This document shows positions 30,930 to 43,555 of a DNA stretch of 64,000 bases, piece by piece. A program made the position numbers and the translations under genes. The notes beneath the pieces were generated by a model. It did no database searches, was not told the DNA's origin, and saw nothing but the letters and a program-made list of their open reading frames with translations. The stretch spans positions 186,001-250,000 of the forward strand of contig JANFAH010000024.1 of NCBI GenBank assembly GCA_024663395.1, given 5' to 3'. The stretch is from Pisolithus tinctorius (Eukaryota; Basidiomycota; Agaricomycetes; Boletales; Pisolithaceae). Positions within the stretch are counted from its first letter, which is position 1. Each line of letters starts with the position of its first letter.

Positions 30930-33480
30930 TATGTGAGTGGAGTGATGGCAGGTGAAGGTGGATGCATGCTGACCATCATCACTGCCACTCTGTTGGACTT
31001 GGGTTGATAGCAAGTGAGTGGAGTCATGGCAGATGGTGATGGATGCATGCTGACCATCTTGACTGCCACTCTGTTGGACTTGGGATCATAGGGAGTGAGT
31101 GGAGTCATGGGAGGTGGTGGTGAATGCAGGCTGACCATCTTGACTGCCACTCTGTTGGACTTGGGTTTATAGGAAGTGAGTGGAGTCATGGCAGGTGGTG
31201 GTGGATGCATGTTGACTGTCTTCACTGTCACTCTGTTGGAATTGGGTTTATAGGGAGTGAGTGGAGTCATGGCAGGTAGAGGTGGATACATGTTGACCAT
31301 CTTCACTGCCACTCTGTTGGATTTGGGTTTATAGGCAGTGAGTGGATTCATTGCATGTGGTGATGGATGCATGCTGACCATTTTGACTACCACTCTGTTG
31401 CACTTGGGTTTATAGGGTGTGAGTGGAGCCATGGAATGTGGTGGTGGATGCATGCTGACCATCTTCACTGCCAATCTGTTGGACTTGGGTTCATAGTTTG
31501 TGAGTGGAGTGATGGCAGGTGGTGAATACATGCTGACCATCTTCACTGCCACTCTGTTGGACTTGAGTTCATAGTTTGTGAGTGGAGTGATGGCAGGTGG
31601 TGGAAGATGCATGTTGACCATCTTCACTGCAACTCTGTTGGACTTGGGTTTATAGGGAGTAAGTGGAGTCATGGCAGGTGGTGGAGGATGCATGTTGACT
31701 GTCTTCACTGCCACTCTGTTGGACTTGGGTTTATAGGAAGTGAGTGGAGTCATGGCAGGTGGTGGAGGATGCATGTTGACCATCTTCACTGCCACTCTGT
31801 TGGAATTGGGTTTATAGGGAGTGAGTGGAGCCATGGAATGTGGTGGTGGATGCATGCTGACCATCTTCACTGCCAATCTGTTGGACTTGGGTTCATAGTT
31901 TGTGAGTGGAGACATGGCAGGTGGTGGATGCATGCTGACCATCTTGACTGCCACTCTGTTGGACTTGGGTTCATAGTTTGTGAGTGGAGTCATGGCAGGT
32001 GGTAGAGGATGCATGTTGACCATCTTGACTGCCACTCCATTGGACTTGGGTTCATAGGGAGTGTGTAGAGTCATGGCAGGTGGTAGTGGATGCATGCTGA
32101 CCATCTTCACTGCCACTCTGTTGGACTTGGGTTCATAGTTAGTGAGTGGAGTCATGGCAGGTGGTATTGGATGCATGCTGACCAGGTTGACTGCCACCCT
32201 GTTGGACTTGGATTCATAGCCTGTGAGGAGTGTCTTGGCAGGTGGTGGTGGATGCATGCTGACCATCTTCACTGCCAATCTATTTGACTTGAGCTCATAG
32301 GATGTAAGTGGACTCATGGCAGGTGGTGGTGGATCCATGCTGACTGTCTTGATTGCCACTCTGTTGGACTTGGGTTCATAGTTAGTGAGTGGACTCATGG
32401 CAGGTGGTTGTAGATGTGTGCTGACCATCTTCACTGCTACTCTACTGAACTTGGGTTCATAGCCTGTGAGTGGAGGCATGTCAGGTGGTGGTGGATGCAT
32501 GCTGACCACCTTCACTGCCACTCTATTGGATTTGGATCCATAGCCTGTGAGTGGAGTCATGGGAGGTGGTGGTGAATGCATGCTAACCATATTCACTGCT
32601 ACTCTGTTGGGTTTGGATTACTAGAAAGTGAATGGAGTCATGGCAGGTGGAGGTGCATGCATGCTGACCATCTTGACTGCCACTCTGTGGGACTTGGGTT
32701 TATAGCCTGTGAGTACAGTCATGGCTGGTGGTGGTGGATGTGTGCTGACCATCTTGACTACCACTCTGTTGGACTTGGGTCCATAGTTAGTGAGTGGAGT
32801 CATGGCAGGCAGTGGTGGATGCATGATGACCATCTTCACTGCTACTCTGTTGGACTTGGGTTCATAGTTAGTGAGTGGACTCATGGCAGGTGGTTGTAGA
32901 TGCATGCTGACCATCTTCCCTGCCATGCTGTTGCACTTGGGTTCAAAGCAAGTGAGTGGAGTGATGGCAGGTGGTTGTGGATGCATGCTGACCATATTCA
33001 CTACCACTCTGTTGGATTTGGATTCCTAGAAAGTGAGTGGAGTCATGGCAGGTGGTGGTGGATGCATGCTGACCATCTTCACTGCCACTCTGTTGGACTT
33101 GGGTTCATAGGATGTGGGTGGAGTCAGTGGCAAGTGGTGGTGGATGCCTGCTGATCATGTTCACTGTCACTTTGTTGCACTTGGGTTCATAGGAAGTGAG
33201 TGCAGTCATAACAGGTGGTGGTGGATGCATGTTGACCATCTTCACTGCCACTCCATTTCATCTGGGTTTATAGCTTGTGTGTGGACTGATGACCAGTAAT
33301 GGTGGATCCATGCTGACCATCTTACCTACTGCTCTGTTGGACTTGTGTTCATAGGAAGTGAGGGGCACTATGGATGTTGATGGTGGACCAACACTGATTA
33401 AGTTTGTTTGTTTCATAGTCAGTGAGTGTAGCCATGACAAGTTGCAGTGGTGCAGGTTCACTTTTTCCCATGTCACCCTG
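30930..33480. repeat. Minisatellite, 81-bp unit, about 31 copies
   Basis: Units begin GTGAGTGGAGTCATGG; for example 31740 and 31821 are 81 bp apart. Since 81 is a multiple of 3, both strands carry long ORFs. The minus strand has a 559-codon frame of 27-aa repeats (SNRVAVKMVSMHPPPP) and the plus strand has HADHLHCHSVGLGFI repeats. No CpG is visible in the consensus. It lies inside or directly after the GTPase gene. I do not call the ORFs genes. Confidence 0.95.
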
Positions 33481-36363
33481 TTGCAATCATAGGAAGTAGG
33501 TTTCAGTTTCTCTCAGTATTCAGTTACTAGTTTCTGAATATTGCACAGATGGTGATGTTAATTAATGCAACCAGTTCTGGTCTCTTGTTTAACCTGCTCT
33601 TTCAGGATGTAGGTTCCCCTTTTATGGATATCATTTTGATGCTTTTTCCTGACCTATATCTACCAGAATGTCAGTAATCACCACCATTCTGCATTTTGAC
33701 CACCACAGATAGATTTCATGTAGGATGTAATCATTTCCATTTGGATTTGTCATGCAGTAAAAACTAATTAGATTGACAGTTGGTTTGTGACCACCTCACC
33801 TCACCTCACATTTGTTTCCATGGTTATTGCATAGGTTGTATGTTTCAGTTCCTTCTTCCTTCCTCCAGCATATATGGAATAGCTGATGTGCAATGTCATA
33901 GCCTTCCATTGATCCTTGTGATATAATCCCTGCAATGCCTTCTTTGGCCACTACACCACAATCACAATCTTTAATGAAATATGTTGTAGAGCATGGCATT
34001 GGTAAATGAGATCTTTGTATGGCAGTGTCCCAAATGTATCTCATTGCTTCAGGTGCCTTACTTGTGTTTGAATATTTATACTTCTTGTTACAGGCAAAGA
34101 CAGGGAGGACTTTGCAGCAGGACTTGGCATTTGCTGTCAATGAATATCAAACATCAGATGTCAAAGCTAATGTTCACCATCTCATAGAAGCAGCCTTTAT
34201 TGAGCATGGTGAAAACATTGAAAATTTATGCCCCATCCTTGTTCATATTGCAAAGGAGAACCAAATGTGTATGACACTATTTTGTCCACACTCATCAATG
34301 CCCTAACATTTATCTTGTGCAGCAAAGAGGGGGAGTAGGAAGTGATTGACAATTTGGTCTTTCCAATAGTACACTCAGAGTGTAAGTTCCCTGATTTCTT
34401 ATATTTGTAACCTTTTGAAGATATTCATATTATTTCCAGTATGCTGATTGTTTGAAATCCTTAAATTTTTACAAAAAACAAATCCATACTAAGGGAGGAA
34501 CAGTTGGAATTAACTTTCCAAGTTGTATACATTCCTCCCCATGTTGTTGATGTTATTGGTCCTAGCCTTCACCATGTCATGAAATTGTTACAGAATGATT
34601 TACTATGCTTTTGCTTTGGCTTACCGTGCATTTTGCCAGTTAATGTGGGTAGTGATCACAGTGAGCCTTGCATTGTCTCCAAACATCATGCTCACTGTTC
34701 AAATCAGCATTAGTGAGGTAGTATGCTGATCAATCATGTCAAGTTCCCCTTCCCCAAGATAAATGTACATGAATCCAAAAATGAACCATTACTGAGAAAG
34801 AGATATAATATTTTTGGTCATTGACATGTTGCATGTCATCCATGGGGCTTGTCCTAATGATCCATCATTTGCTGTGGGCATCAGATGAGAGCTACTGTAT
34901 ACACCTGTGTACAGGGACCTAGCAATGATCCAGTGTGCTGTGAATTGAGGTAGGAATTGGTAGCTGTGTTGGGTTTCTCAATCATTCATCATCCACTGAA
35001 AGCTGGAAGATGGGTGAACTTTGTCTGGGCCTTACAAGCAAGAAAATATCTGGGAGGCTTCATTGTCATGTAGCAAGCCTTTGGCCTTGTCTACCATTTG
35101 GTGTGTAGAACTATGTAAAATGATGGTACAGCCTCACCAGCAGCCATGCCAGAGAATTTTATGAGCTGAAATTGAATGTCAAACAACAGCCAAGTTGAGA
35201 TGTTCAGAAATATACTTGCCTCATCTTTGCCAATTATGATCTCCTTGCTGAGGACACATCTACTGAGCTTCAATAGGTCCAGACAGTCAAATGTGCTTGC
35301 AGTCTCATCCACAGTGACAAGTGACAACCTTTCTATGCCCTCAGAGTCAGCATGCTTGATGACCATGATTCCCTTCTCAGTGAGGATTGATTCAGGATAG
35401 TTGTAAATGAGTTGGCAGTTCACAAAACAATTTATTTCATGTGCAGTGATAGCCTCATTTGTCAAGTATGGGTTTACCCTCAGGTGACTGTGCTTCAAGT
35501 CCAGGTGACAGGGGCTATGTCTGGTTGACTGGAGTTGAGGCTGGGAGACAGGGGCCAAGTATGGAGGTCAGGAGTCAAGGCCAGGAGCATGGGAATAAGT
35601 CCAGTAGCATGGGAAAGTGACTGGTCTCAGAGCATGCACAAGGGGAAGCTGGTCTGGGGTTGGATCTACCTCCCTTGGTCTCAGCTTATGTGCTGTACCC
35701 TTATGCAAGCTGGGGAGAGGTCCAGGACAGGGGCTGGGGATAACTAAGGCTTGGCCTTAGCTATTGAGTAGACTTGGAGGGTAGTACAGAGTTGTGGGTA
35801 ATACTAAGTTGATATTCTGACTGGAGCACTATGAAGTACATACAGGGGTTATGTACAGGGGTTAAATACATGAGGCTGGCCTGGAGTAATGATCTTATAG
35901 ATATGCCTTTATGAAGATAAACTCAGTTGCACATGAGTAGTGACAATGTCTAATATTCACCTATATGAAGATAAACTAGACATGGGGTTAGGTACAGGAA
36001 CACAAGGGTAAAATGTACTTGTGCTCACCTCAGTCATGTGTGAGTAGTGACAATATCTGAGGTGACAAAACTACAGTGCCAGACTAAATATTTCTAAGCA
36101 CAACAATACCAAGACATTCAGGTGTTGGACCCAGAGATACATGACAAAGGCAGTCTTGTTATGAGATTTGTTACAGGCTTTGTAAGTGACAGAAGAACAC
36201 ACATAGGTGCAAGACATTAGAAACATAATAAAAACAAGGGCATGAAGGTCAATCACATGAGCAAGAATAATGACTGGGTATAAAGTCAAGAATGGGAGGT
36301 TGTTCTCATGGCATAGAATGGGCATGTTCAGAATGGACTACACATGACTTGCCAAGTCTAACA
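33481..36363. other. CpG-poor decayed DNA with an exon remnant and the end of a copia LTR
   Basis: 34093-34265 encodes a helical segment (TGRTLQQDLAFAVNEYQ) after a CAG acceptor, perhaps the last exon of the GTPase gene. A 155-codon minus ORF (35091-35558) is unrecognised. The right end CTAACA at 36363 is followed by CTCCCCCTCAAG, the reverse complement of a copia-type polypurine tract. So an LTR of unknown left edge ends there. Confidence 0.5.
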
Positions 36364-36370
36364 CTCCCCC

Positions 36371-36463
36371 TCAAGTTGGACATAGGCTGAGTTTGACAGT
36401 GAAGTGCTTCACCTCAGGCGATGGTAAGGCTTTCATTAGGGTGTCACTGGGATTGTTGGCCAC
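36371..36463 (-). pseudogene. C-terminus of a Ty1/copia pol next to its LTR
   Basis: The minus strand reads ANNPSDTLMKALPSPEVKHF...LSLCPT-stop, matching the copia ending (N-x-A-D-x-x-T-K-x-L). It stands 8 bp before the polypurine tract and LTR at 36363. It is cut at 36464 by an unrelated gypsy piece. Confidence 0.65.
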
Positions 36464-37290
36464 ATGTGCACCTTCAAGGGTCACATTCCTGAGGAAAGCA
36501 AAGTGCAAAAGATCTGCAACTGGCCTGAGTGCTGCAACCTGACTCAGGTTCATGGTTTCCTCAGTGTCTGCAGTGACCTCTGCATCTTCATCAAAGACTT
36601 CACCATGATCACATGGCCACTGGTTGCACTCACACAGAAGGACATGCCATTCATGTGGGACAAACTGCAACATGCTGCCATGCAATGACTCAAGGATGAA
36701 ATCATTAAGTCCCCTGCACTCCAGTGGATCCATTATGAGTGTGGTTGCAAAGTGATTTTAGCTGTTGACACCTCAGTCATCACAGTTGGCTACATCCTTT
36801 ACAAGCTTGGCAAAGATGGAAAATGATACCCTAGTTGCTTTGGATCCATTACCCTCAATGAAGTGGAAAGCTGCTACTCCCAGGCTAAGCTTGAGTTGTA
36901 TGGCCTCTTCCACACATTGCACACAGTATGTGTATACATCTGTGGTCTCGCCAACTTCACTGTGGAGGTAGATGTGAAATACATTAAGGGTATGATAAAC
37001 AACCCAGATCTACAGCCTAATGTGACAATCAACTGCTGGATTGCTGGCATCCTCCTGTTCTCATTCAAACTCATGCACATTCCTGCAGACAAGCATGCTG
37101 GCCCTGATGGCTGTCCTGCTTCCTGTGGTCAGAACTTGACCTGCCCAAGGATGACAACCATGAGGACTGGTTGGACCATTTTTACTCCTTCTCTACAGAG
37201 GCTATCAATGACTGCCCACCCCCTACATCTGTCTCCAATCAAGATCATCATTCCTTACCACCACCCACTTACCATTGGGCATGCCTCCTG
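36464..37290 (+). pseudogene. Gypsy pol fragment (end of RT to RNase H), decayed
   Basis: Strongly similar to the pol of element B: CTFKGHIPEESKVQKI, NWPECCNLTQVHGFL, LAVDTSVITVGYIL, NEVESCYSQAKLELYGL, VKYIKGMINNPDLQPN. Stops at 36686 (CAATGACTC) and 36826 (AAATGATAC) and a frameshift near 37110 break it. Both stops are TGA, which fits loss of CGA by C-to-T change. Confidence 0.85.
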
Positions 37291-38000
37291 GAGACTGGGC
37301 TAAGTCCTCCAAATGGTGGGTAAAAATGAAGGTATGGGTGGCACAGAATAGGACTGTGTTACCAACCTCCCAGGATAAATGTACCACAGTGTGGTCCCAC
37401 ATGACAGGCCCAGTGGCTGGAAGGTTTGCCCATGCCAAGATCTCCCTCACTATTGTCACAGGAGTCTGGCTGTTAATGCAGGAGATGATTGAGGATATCA
37501 ACTGTTTCTTTGCCCCTCCAACTGGTGTTGAGTGGGCTAAAGCACAGATGCACACAATGCACCAGGGTAACTCCCACTACGAGGAGTTCTATGCCAAGTT
37601 CAAGTCCCTGAAAGTCCAGGGAAGAGTCACTGATGAAACAGCCAGTTTCTTGCTGGAAAACATGGTTCACCCTGCTATCATAAAGGAAGCCCTAAGGAGG
37701 GGATATTACCAGGACAACAATCTATGGATGACCACCACCTTCCAGGAGGCAGCACTAGCCTGAGATCATTCTAAACTCTTGTACAGTCACTACCCCAACA
37801 AACCCACTCCCTGCTTATCCTCTTCCCTTAACCATCCTGCCCATTCTTCTCACTTTACTCCTACCAGAACTCAACCTGGTCATGGTGCCCCCATGGAAAT
37901 AGGTGCTGCTCAGTTCCCCCCTCATCCCATCCCTCCTGTTATGCTTGACCAAAGTCAAGATGTAGGGAGAGCTCAAATGCAGACAATGGATTTCTACTGA
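37290..38000 (+). pseudogene. Retrotransposon gag fragment
   Basis: Open from about 37275 to 37763 and again to 38000 after one TGA. Gag-like features: FAPPTGVEWAKAQM, NSHYEEFYAKFKSLKVQG, HPAIIKEALRRGYY, then a Pro/Ser/Thr-rich tail. No zinc knuckle remains. It lies downstream of a pol piece on the same strand, the wrong order for one element, so it has a separate origin or is rearranged. Confidence 0.6.
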
Positions 38001-38191
38001 GCAACAGCTGCAGTAACCTTTGTAAACAACGAAGAATTTAGTCAATGTCAGTAAGAGTGGTCCAGTTTAGGGTCACTGAGGGCAAAGTTCTGAGAGAACA
38101 CTGCATATGATTGAGCAGCTCAAGTCTGGGGTTCCAGGACTTGAGCCAGCAGACTAAATACTACAAGGAAATGGACCATGAGGTGTCTGCA

Positions 38192-38387
38192 TGTAACGAG
38201 GTAACTACTCTATTGGTTGAACAACAGTGACACATGTCCTAAGCATGTATCGAGCAAGTAATGCTAATGGTGGAGATAGTGAGCTGTTGGATCAGAGAGA
38301 AGATGGCTACAAAAGGAAAGATAGTCCAACAGATTGAACACAAGGTAAATGTACAGTGAGAAGAGAAAATAGGGGTGAAACATAACA
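38192..38387 (-). repeat. Possible short LTR
   Basis: TGTAAC...CATAACA, followed on the right by TTACCCCCCTTCT, the reverse complement of a polypurine tract. The left edge is a guess. Confidence 0.35.
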
Positions 38388-38424
38388 TTACCCCCCTTCT
38401 AAGCATTGAAGTCCTTGACTTCAA

Positions 38425-38757
38425 CTACTCTCCATAAGGTTTTCCAGTCATGTTGCTGATGGCAGAGTCATCAAAATCAAAGTCATTGTTGTACAAATTG
38501 TTATCCTTGCTCCCAATGAGGGTATGATTGTCTACCAAGACAGGGGTAGCAAGTCTTTCTTGTAATGGATGGCAAGGGTGTATAGATGGACACTGGGCCT
38601 GAGTATGCCCAGTGCAAGTGGTATGACCAAGGGGACATTCATAGAGTCCACAATTTACATGGATATAGCTGAGATGGCAACAAACATAACATGCTTGACA
38701 ATAGCATGGGTCAGATGGAGTAAGAGGTTGATCAAACTCAGTTAGTGCATTCAGCAC
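38425..38757 (-). pseudogene. Cys-rich ORF, probably retroelement-derived
   Basis: 110 codons with a cysteine/histidine cluster (CYCQACYVCCHLSYIHVNC, then CPLGHTTCTGH) that could bind zinc. It lies directly inside the putative polypurine tract and LTR at 38387, so it may be the 3'-most ORF of a decayed element. Confidence 0.4.
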
Positions 38758-39611
38758 AGGGGATGGCAGGAGTTGGGCTAGGGTTTTGACAATGTTTAGG
38801 GTGTAATCGAGTTCAGCCCTGGAGATGCCAAGGCAGTTTTGGGATCAACCTCAGATGGAGAATCATGGGATTTGCAGGGTTGAGGATTTGGGCCTGACAA
38901 ACAACAGGCACAGGGTCTATCAGCTCTTCTGAGAGAGCAAGATGAATGAGAGGAGGATGGCAACGATGCCAGGGGAGAGGACAACATGGAGGAAACCAGG
39001 GGAGAGGTTACAGTCAAGGGTCTTTGAGACCCAGGAGGGGGGGAGTGATCAATGTGGGATGTTGGTGGACATTGTAGATGAGGTCAGTGTCTCCAAGGAT
39101 GTCAAAAAGTCTGAGAAGTAGGGGAACCTGCTGATGTGCGATTTCATTTAGGATGGTACATGTGGGAGACAGAAGAGGGTTCTGTCAGTTTACATAATGA
39201 GAGAGTTCTTCAAGCTGAAGGGCTTGGATGGTAGCATGGTATACCAGGTTGAGGGGAGAGTCTGTCGAGAATGTGATCTGGAATTATGGTAGCATCTCGG
39301 AGTTTTGCCCAGAGGGCTCGGAATTTCTCCCCGACCCTTGGAATTAAATTCTGATGTTAACATGCTTACTAATTACCATACTATAAAATTTCCACACTGT
39401 TGTTTTCCACCTCAGTGACTACTTCATACACTGAGGTGAGTATAGCTAGATTCCTGCTTGTTTACTTGGTACTGACATAGTGTAGAAACTCATACCTTCG
39501 TTAGGTACTAATAAAGTGACTACTTCATGAAACTCATACCTTTGTTAGGTTATGAGCCCTGCTCTTGCACTCTAATTCCAAAAGAGTTAATACACAGCAT
39601 CAATACCCACT
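38758..39611. other. No gene; probable 5' region of a copia element
   Basis: Nothing recognised except that the last 300 bp lead into a copia gag and probably include its 5' LTR. I could not define the LTR edges. Confidence 0.4.
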
Positions 39612-39889
39612 ATGGCAAAAGACGATCATGCCTTACAAGTCCCAACCCTAAATGTGGATGGAAGCAACTGGCTATATTACAAGGCTCAGGTTGAATGGGC
39701 TGTCAGTTCAAAAGGGCTGATTGGACACCTGACCAGCTTGGATGCGAAACCAGAGGACCCTTCAGCAGGGAAAGATGCCTCCTGGAAGCCCACAGCCACA
39801 GAGCAAAAACTTGTTAATGAATACCCAGAAAAACTCTGGCAATGGGCAAAGGATGATGGATATGTCAAGCAAGTATTGCTGTGTCACTC
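39612..39889 (+). pseudogene. Ty1/copia gag, N-terminal part, interrupted
   Basis: MAKDDHALQVPTLNVDGSNW, then KAQVEWAVSSKGLIGHL and KLWQWAKDDGYVKQ match the start of fungal copia gag proteins. The frame is cut at 39890 by a gypsy LTR; no continuation was found downstream. Confidence 0.8.
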
Positions 39890-40564
39890 TGTCAAGTCTG
39901 GGCCTACTCTGACCAACTCCAACACTAAACAAGGTCTAGAGAGTGGTTCAGAAGCAAGTCTGACAGGGAAGAATGGAACTCTGACTAGCAGAGTGGTGGA
40001 AGGAATGAAGTCTGCTGAAGCAAAGGCAGAGCAGAGTGAGGGCGTTGGGTTTAGCTCATGCGCTACCCCCTTGCATGATCTCAGCCCTCATATTTCAGAG
40101 GGAGAGTACAGACAGAAGACGGAGTCAGAAGGAGTAGGAGCTAAGTTGATATTTGTACTGAAGAACAGTGGAATACGATACATGCTTTTATACTGCTACA
40201 GTGGTACAGTAACCAGAATCAGAACTGACATATGGAGACTCATAAAACTTCAAGTAAAACTTCCTGGATGATGAATGAAGGGTAGATGGAGGACATACGA
40301 ATGGGTAACACATAACATCCCAAAAAGGAAACAGTCCAGGTGCTGGACCATGCAGTGTGCATGCAGTGGAGTACCTGACTGCATGCTGTCAGGGAGAAGT
40401 CTGAAGGAAGTCACATGACCTGTTAGAGAATGGTCTGCCTGGTCCAGTAGGAGAGCAGCACAAGTCTGACAGCAGTCGGAGTGGAGATGGTTCATAACTG
40501 GCAGAAGTTGGGCAGAGTTGGTGCAGAGTGAGTAAGGACTTATAATGAATGCATGGTCATGACA
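39890..40564 (-). repeat. 3' LTR of the decayed A relative
   Basis: Starts TGTCAAGTCTGGG and ends GGTCATGACA, parallel to TGTCAAGTACGGG and GGCTATGACA of element A. The C-rich tract GTGCCCCCCCCTTAGGG that follows matches the polypurine tract position of A. Confidence 0.8.
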
Positions 40565-40759
40565 GTGCCCCCCCCTTAGGGCCTGAACCCCTGAAGGCCA
40601 CATGTACAGGGCGAGATCAACATGAGTTGATTATTTGAAATTATTTTGATGCCTTGAGGATAATGGCTTTAGCTGCGGTGGAGCTCCATTGGAGTTCGAA
40701 GTACCACTTAAAAACACATGTCAGGGTACTGAACCTTTGTATCCCATCCTCCCATCATC

Positions 40760-41997
40760 ATGTCTTCCCAGCATCAGACAAAAACCCCCCAGCCCACCCC
40801 TGGTCACTCTCATGACTACTCCCAGGTTGCCAATGATGACCTAGTCATCCTTACAGATGACTTGACTGACACCAAACACGAGAAGGCAGCAGAGAAGGCA
40901 TGTTGGCAAGAAGAGGTGGAGAAGAAGGAGCAAGAGCACAAAGCGGAGCACAAGGCCAAATGAGAGGAGGCCAAGTGACAAAAAGTGGAGGAGGCGCAAC
41001 TGGAGGTGGAGTGGAGGCAGAGAGAGGAAGAGGAAGTGCAGAGGAAGAAAGTGGCAGAGGAAGAGGCCAAGAAGCAGAGGCAGAGGGCCCAGGCCAGGTG
41101 GGATGAGGCTGCACAAAGGTGAGTGACAGAGTCCTGTGAGTCAGGTGGAACTGACTTGTATTTATTCTATTTTATTTTATTTCTTTTCCTTACTTTCATT
41201 TCAGGTTAAGTGGTGTGGTCTATGACATCAACACTGCCCAGAGGGTCCCTGGGACCTCTGTGGTGGTCACCATGACCTGGCAGCCCCCTTGCACTTGCTG
41301 CATAACGAGTCTGATGGCAGGCCAGTGCGAGCCAGGGCAAGGTAAGACCAGGGCCTGCATGCCCTGCCATAACAAAAAGAAGACATGCAGCTGGACATGG
41401 GAAGAGGCAGCAGTGGGGCCTTCACGGAAGAGGGCAGGGATGGGGAGCTCCTGAGGAGAGAAGAAGAAGAAGCCATGAGGGAAGGGGAAAGAGAGAGCGA
41501 CAGAGACAGAAGAGGTGGACGATGAGTGGGAGGCAGGTGGAGATGAAGATGAGCCAGCAACCCCACTTGAGGGTCCCTCAGGCACAGGAGTGCACACATG
41601 GTGGGTGGAGTGGGAGTGGGAGCAGCAACTACAGGCCATGGAGAGGCAGGCCAAAGCACAAGAGACCACTGCACTGGCCTTCAAGAGGATGGCAGAGGCA
41701 GCGGAGTGGATGGCAGAGGCCGCAGAGCAGACAGCTGATGAGTGGGGGCTGTACTGCACCTGGGCAGAGTGGGTGGAGATGAGGAGGAGGGAGGATGTGC
41801 AAGAGGCCAGGATGGCTGAGCTCGAGCACACAGGTGGAGGTTGGAAGAGGCCTCAGTCAGAGGTGGCAGAGGAACAGCAAGAGGAAGTGGATGAAGGTGT
41901 GGAGGGGGATAACAAGGAAGAGGAGGAAGTTGGAGGACAGCAGGAAGGCAGAGAAGAACAGGAGGGTGGTGGAGAGGAACAGGCAATGGAGGAGTAA
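40760..41997 (+). pseudogene. Decayed antisense coiled-coil/Zn2Cys6-like gene
   Basis: Same position, strand and layout as 2425-3478. ATG in CATCATGTCTTCCC, a charged Glu/Lys/Ala/Arg helix, an intron (about 41119-41204), then C-x2-C-x8-C-x9-C-x2-C-x6-C, a Lys/Arg-rich part, a helical stretch and a Glu/Gly-rich acidic tail ending at 41997. At least four in-frame TGA stops (for example 40961, 40976, 41452, 41474) interrupt it. Each could come from CGA (Arg) by C-to-T change. Confidence 0.75.
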
Positions 41998-42189
41998 AAT
42001 TGTTTTGTTTTGTTTTTCTTTTTTGTTTTGTTTTTTTGTTTGTATATTTTTTGTACTACTATGGAATAGACTTTGTGATTTTGTTTGTGACTCTGAGAAG
42101 TGAAATGGATAAGCAGAGAAAAACTCTAAAGTACCTAAGACAGTCTGGTAAGGGGTGGAGCTGGCCTGCAGAGGAATGTAGGTGGAGTA

Positions 42190-42455
42190 TTATGGCGTAG
42201 GTAGGTATGGGCCAGGTTTGTGTGGGTAGCATTCATGGAAAGTGGAAACTATGTCAGAGGCATGATCCAACTCAGTTGCAAGCAACCAAGAGGTTTCTTC
42301 ATTGGTGTTCTTGTAACCAGCCCAGTGGACTAGATACAAGAGTTGACAGTGGTGGCAACAGCAGTCCACCTTAGAGTCGAGTATCTCCAACACTTTGTAC
42401 TCAAGGTCACCATTGACATCCACTGGCAGAGGTGGAGGCTGATGTTGTCCCAACT
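42190..42455 (-). pseudogene. Chromodomain end of a decayed gypsy pol
   Basis: EILDSKVDCCCHHC, YLVHWAGYKNTNEETSW and ATELDHASDIV align with the end of element A pol. The frame stops being recognisable at about 42455. Confidence 0.85.
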
Positions 42456-43555
42456 TTTTCATACACATCATGAGACATTACAATGTAAGTTAAGGTCCCA
42501 CTTTCCCACCCTGCCTTCTAATGCATGCTAATGGCGGAAAAGTTTATGAAGATGATGTTATAATGACATAAGAGTGATGGTGGGTTTCATCATCACTGCC
42601 CGATGTAGTCATTATATTTCCCTTGAAAGGATATTTAAGGAGAGAGCGTTGTAAGGCATTATGACAAGCTCTGTCACCATCAACATGCCATACTGTCATT
42701 ATAACACCCTTAAAAGGCTATTTAATGTATGCAGCTATGCTAAGGGATTATGACAGGCTACCAGCACCTGCCAACATGTCGACACTCATTATAATTTCAT
42801 ATTTATCATTACAATGCTACCTTCCACTCTACCAATGTCGACTCGGGTCAATGTAACAACATTTTTCTCGTTCTTGTTCTTTCATTCTCATCGCAATTCC
42901 AAAACATTTATATATAAAACGAGTGTGCATGGCGTTGACTACAGCATACTTAACCACATGGATTATAGGTCATAGTCACTTCAGGTAACCCATTTTCATA
43001 AGCATTTAGGCTGAAGTTTTTCTCCAAATCATCCAAGCTAAAAGCCACTCAGACCAGGTCATCCCAAGGACATCTGGCCATGTCCCAGGGCTATTTACAG
43101 TTTTCAGGACCTGGGATGTCCCATAATCCCAGCCCTTTGGTAATATATATTGGGCTGTCCCATGACTGCCTTAGGTGTCAGGGGTCCTCAGCTCAAAAAA
43201 GTGCAGTTCATATTCACATTGAGATGCCACTTCTAATCAGAAAAACATACATAGCTGTCATGATCATCCAGGATGATGAGTACACCTGTCAAAGTAGGGG
43301 GATATGTGAGAGTCACTGCCATTCCAAAAGCATGTAATACAACTTATTATGCACAGATTTGAAGAATACTGGGCAATTAGTATGTTTGTGTGTGGTGTCA
43401 TTTCCAGAACTCATACAATGCCTATGGCAGTGAGCATTGCATTATTGTAATGAATTTTAATGGATTCAGACTTCTCCCATGAGTGCCTATGTATGTAAGT
43501 TCCCTTGTTGACTGCAAGAGTGCTCCTTAATAAGATCATACTAAATGCATCTCAG

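Larger units (their letters stand above)
39890..42480 (-). mobile_element. Decayed relative of chromovirus A, truncated
   Basis: It has the left (3') LTR, the antisense zinc-cluster ORF and the last part of pol with the chromodomain, in the same order as element A. The rest of pol, gag and the 5' LTR are missing. It is inserted in a copia gag. Confidence 0.85.

Noticed and set aside
30917..32596. 559-codon minus ORF of 27-aa repeats
   Set aside because: A minisatellite with a period divisible by three keeps frames open by itself; both strands are open and no start, intron or domain supports a gene.
35091..35558. 155-codon minus ORF
   Set aside because: Open but unrecognised and in heavily decayed DNA; not enough to call a gene.
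41220..41831. 203-codon minus ORF
   Set aside because: Shadow of the decayed zinc-cluster gene in CpG-poor DNA; Ser/Pro/Cys-rich without domains.
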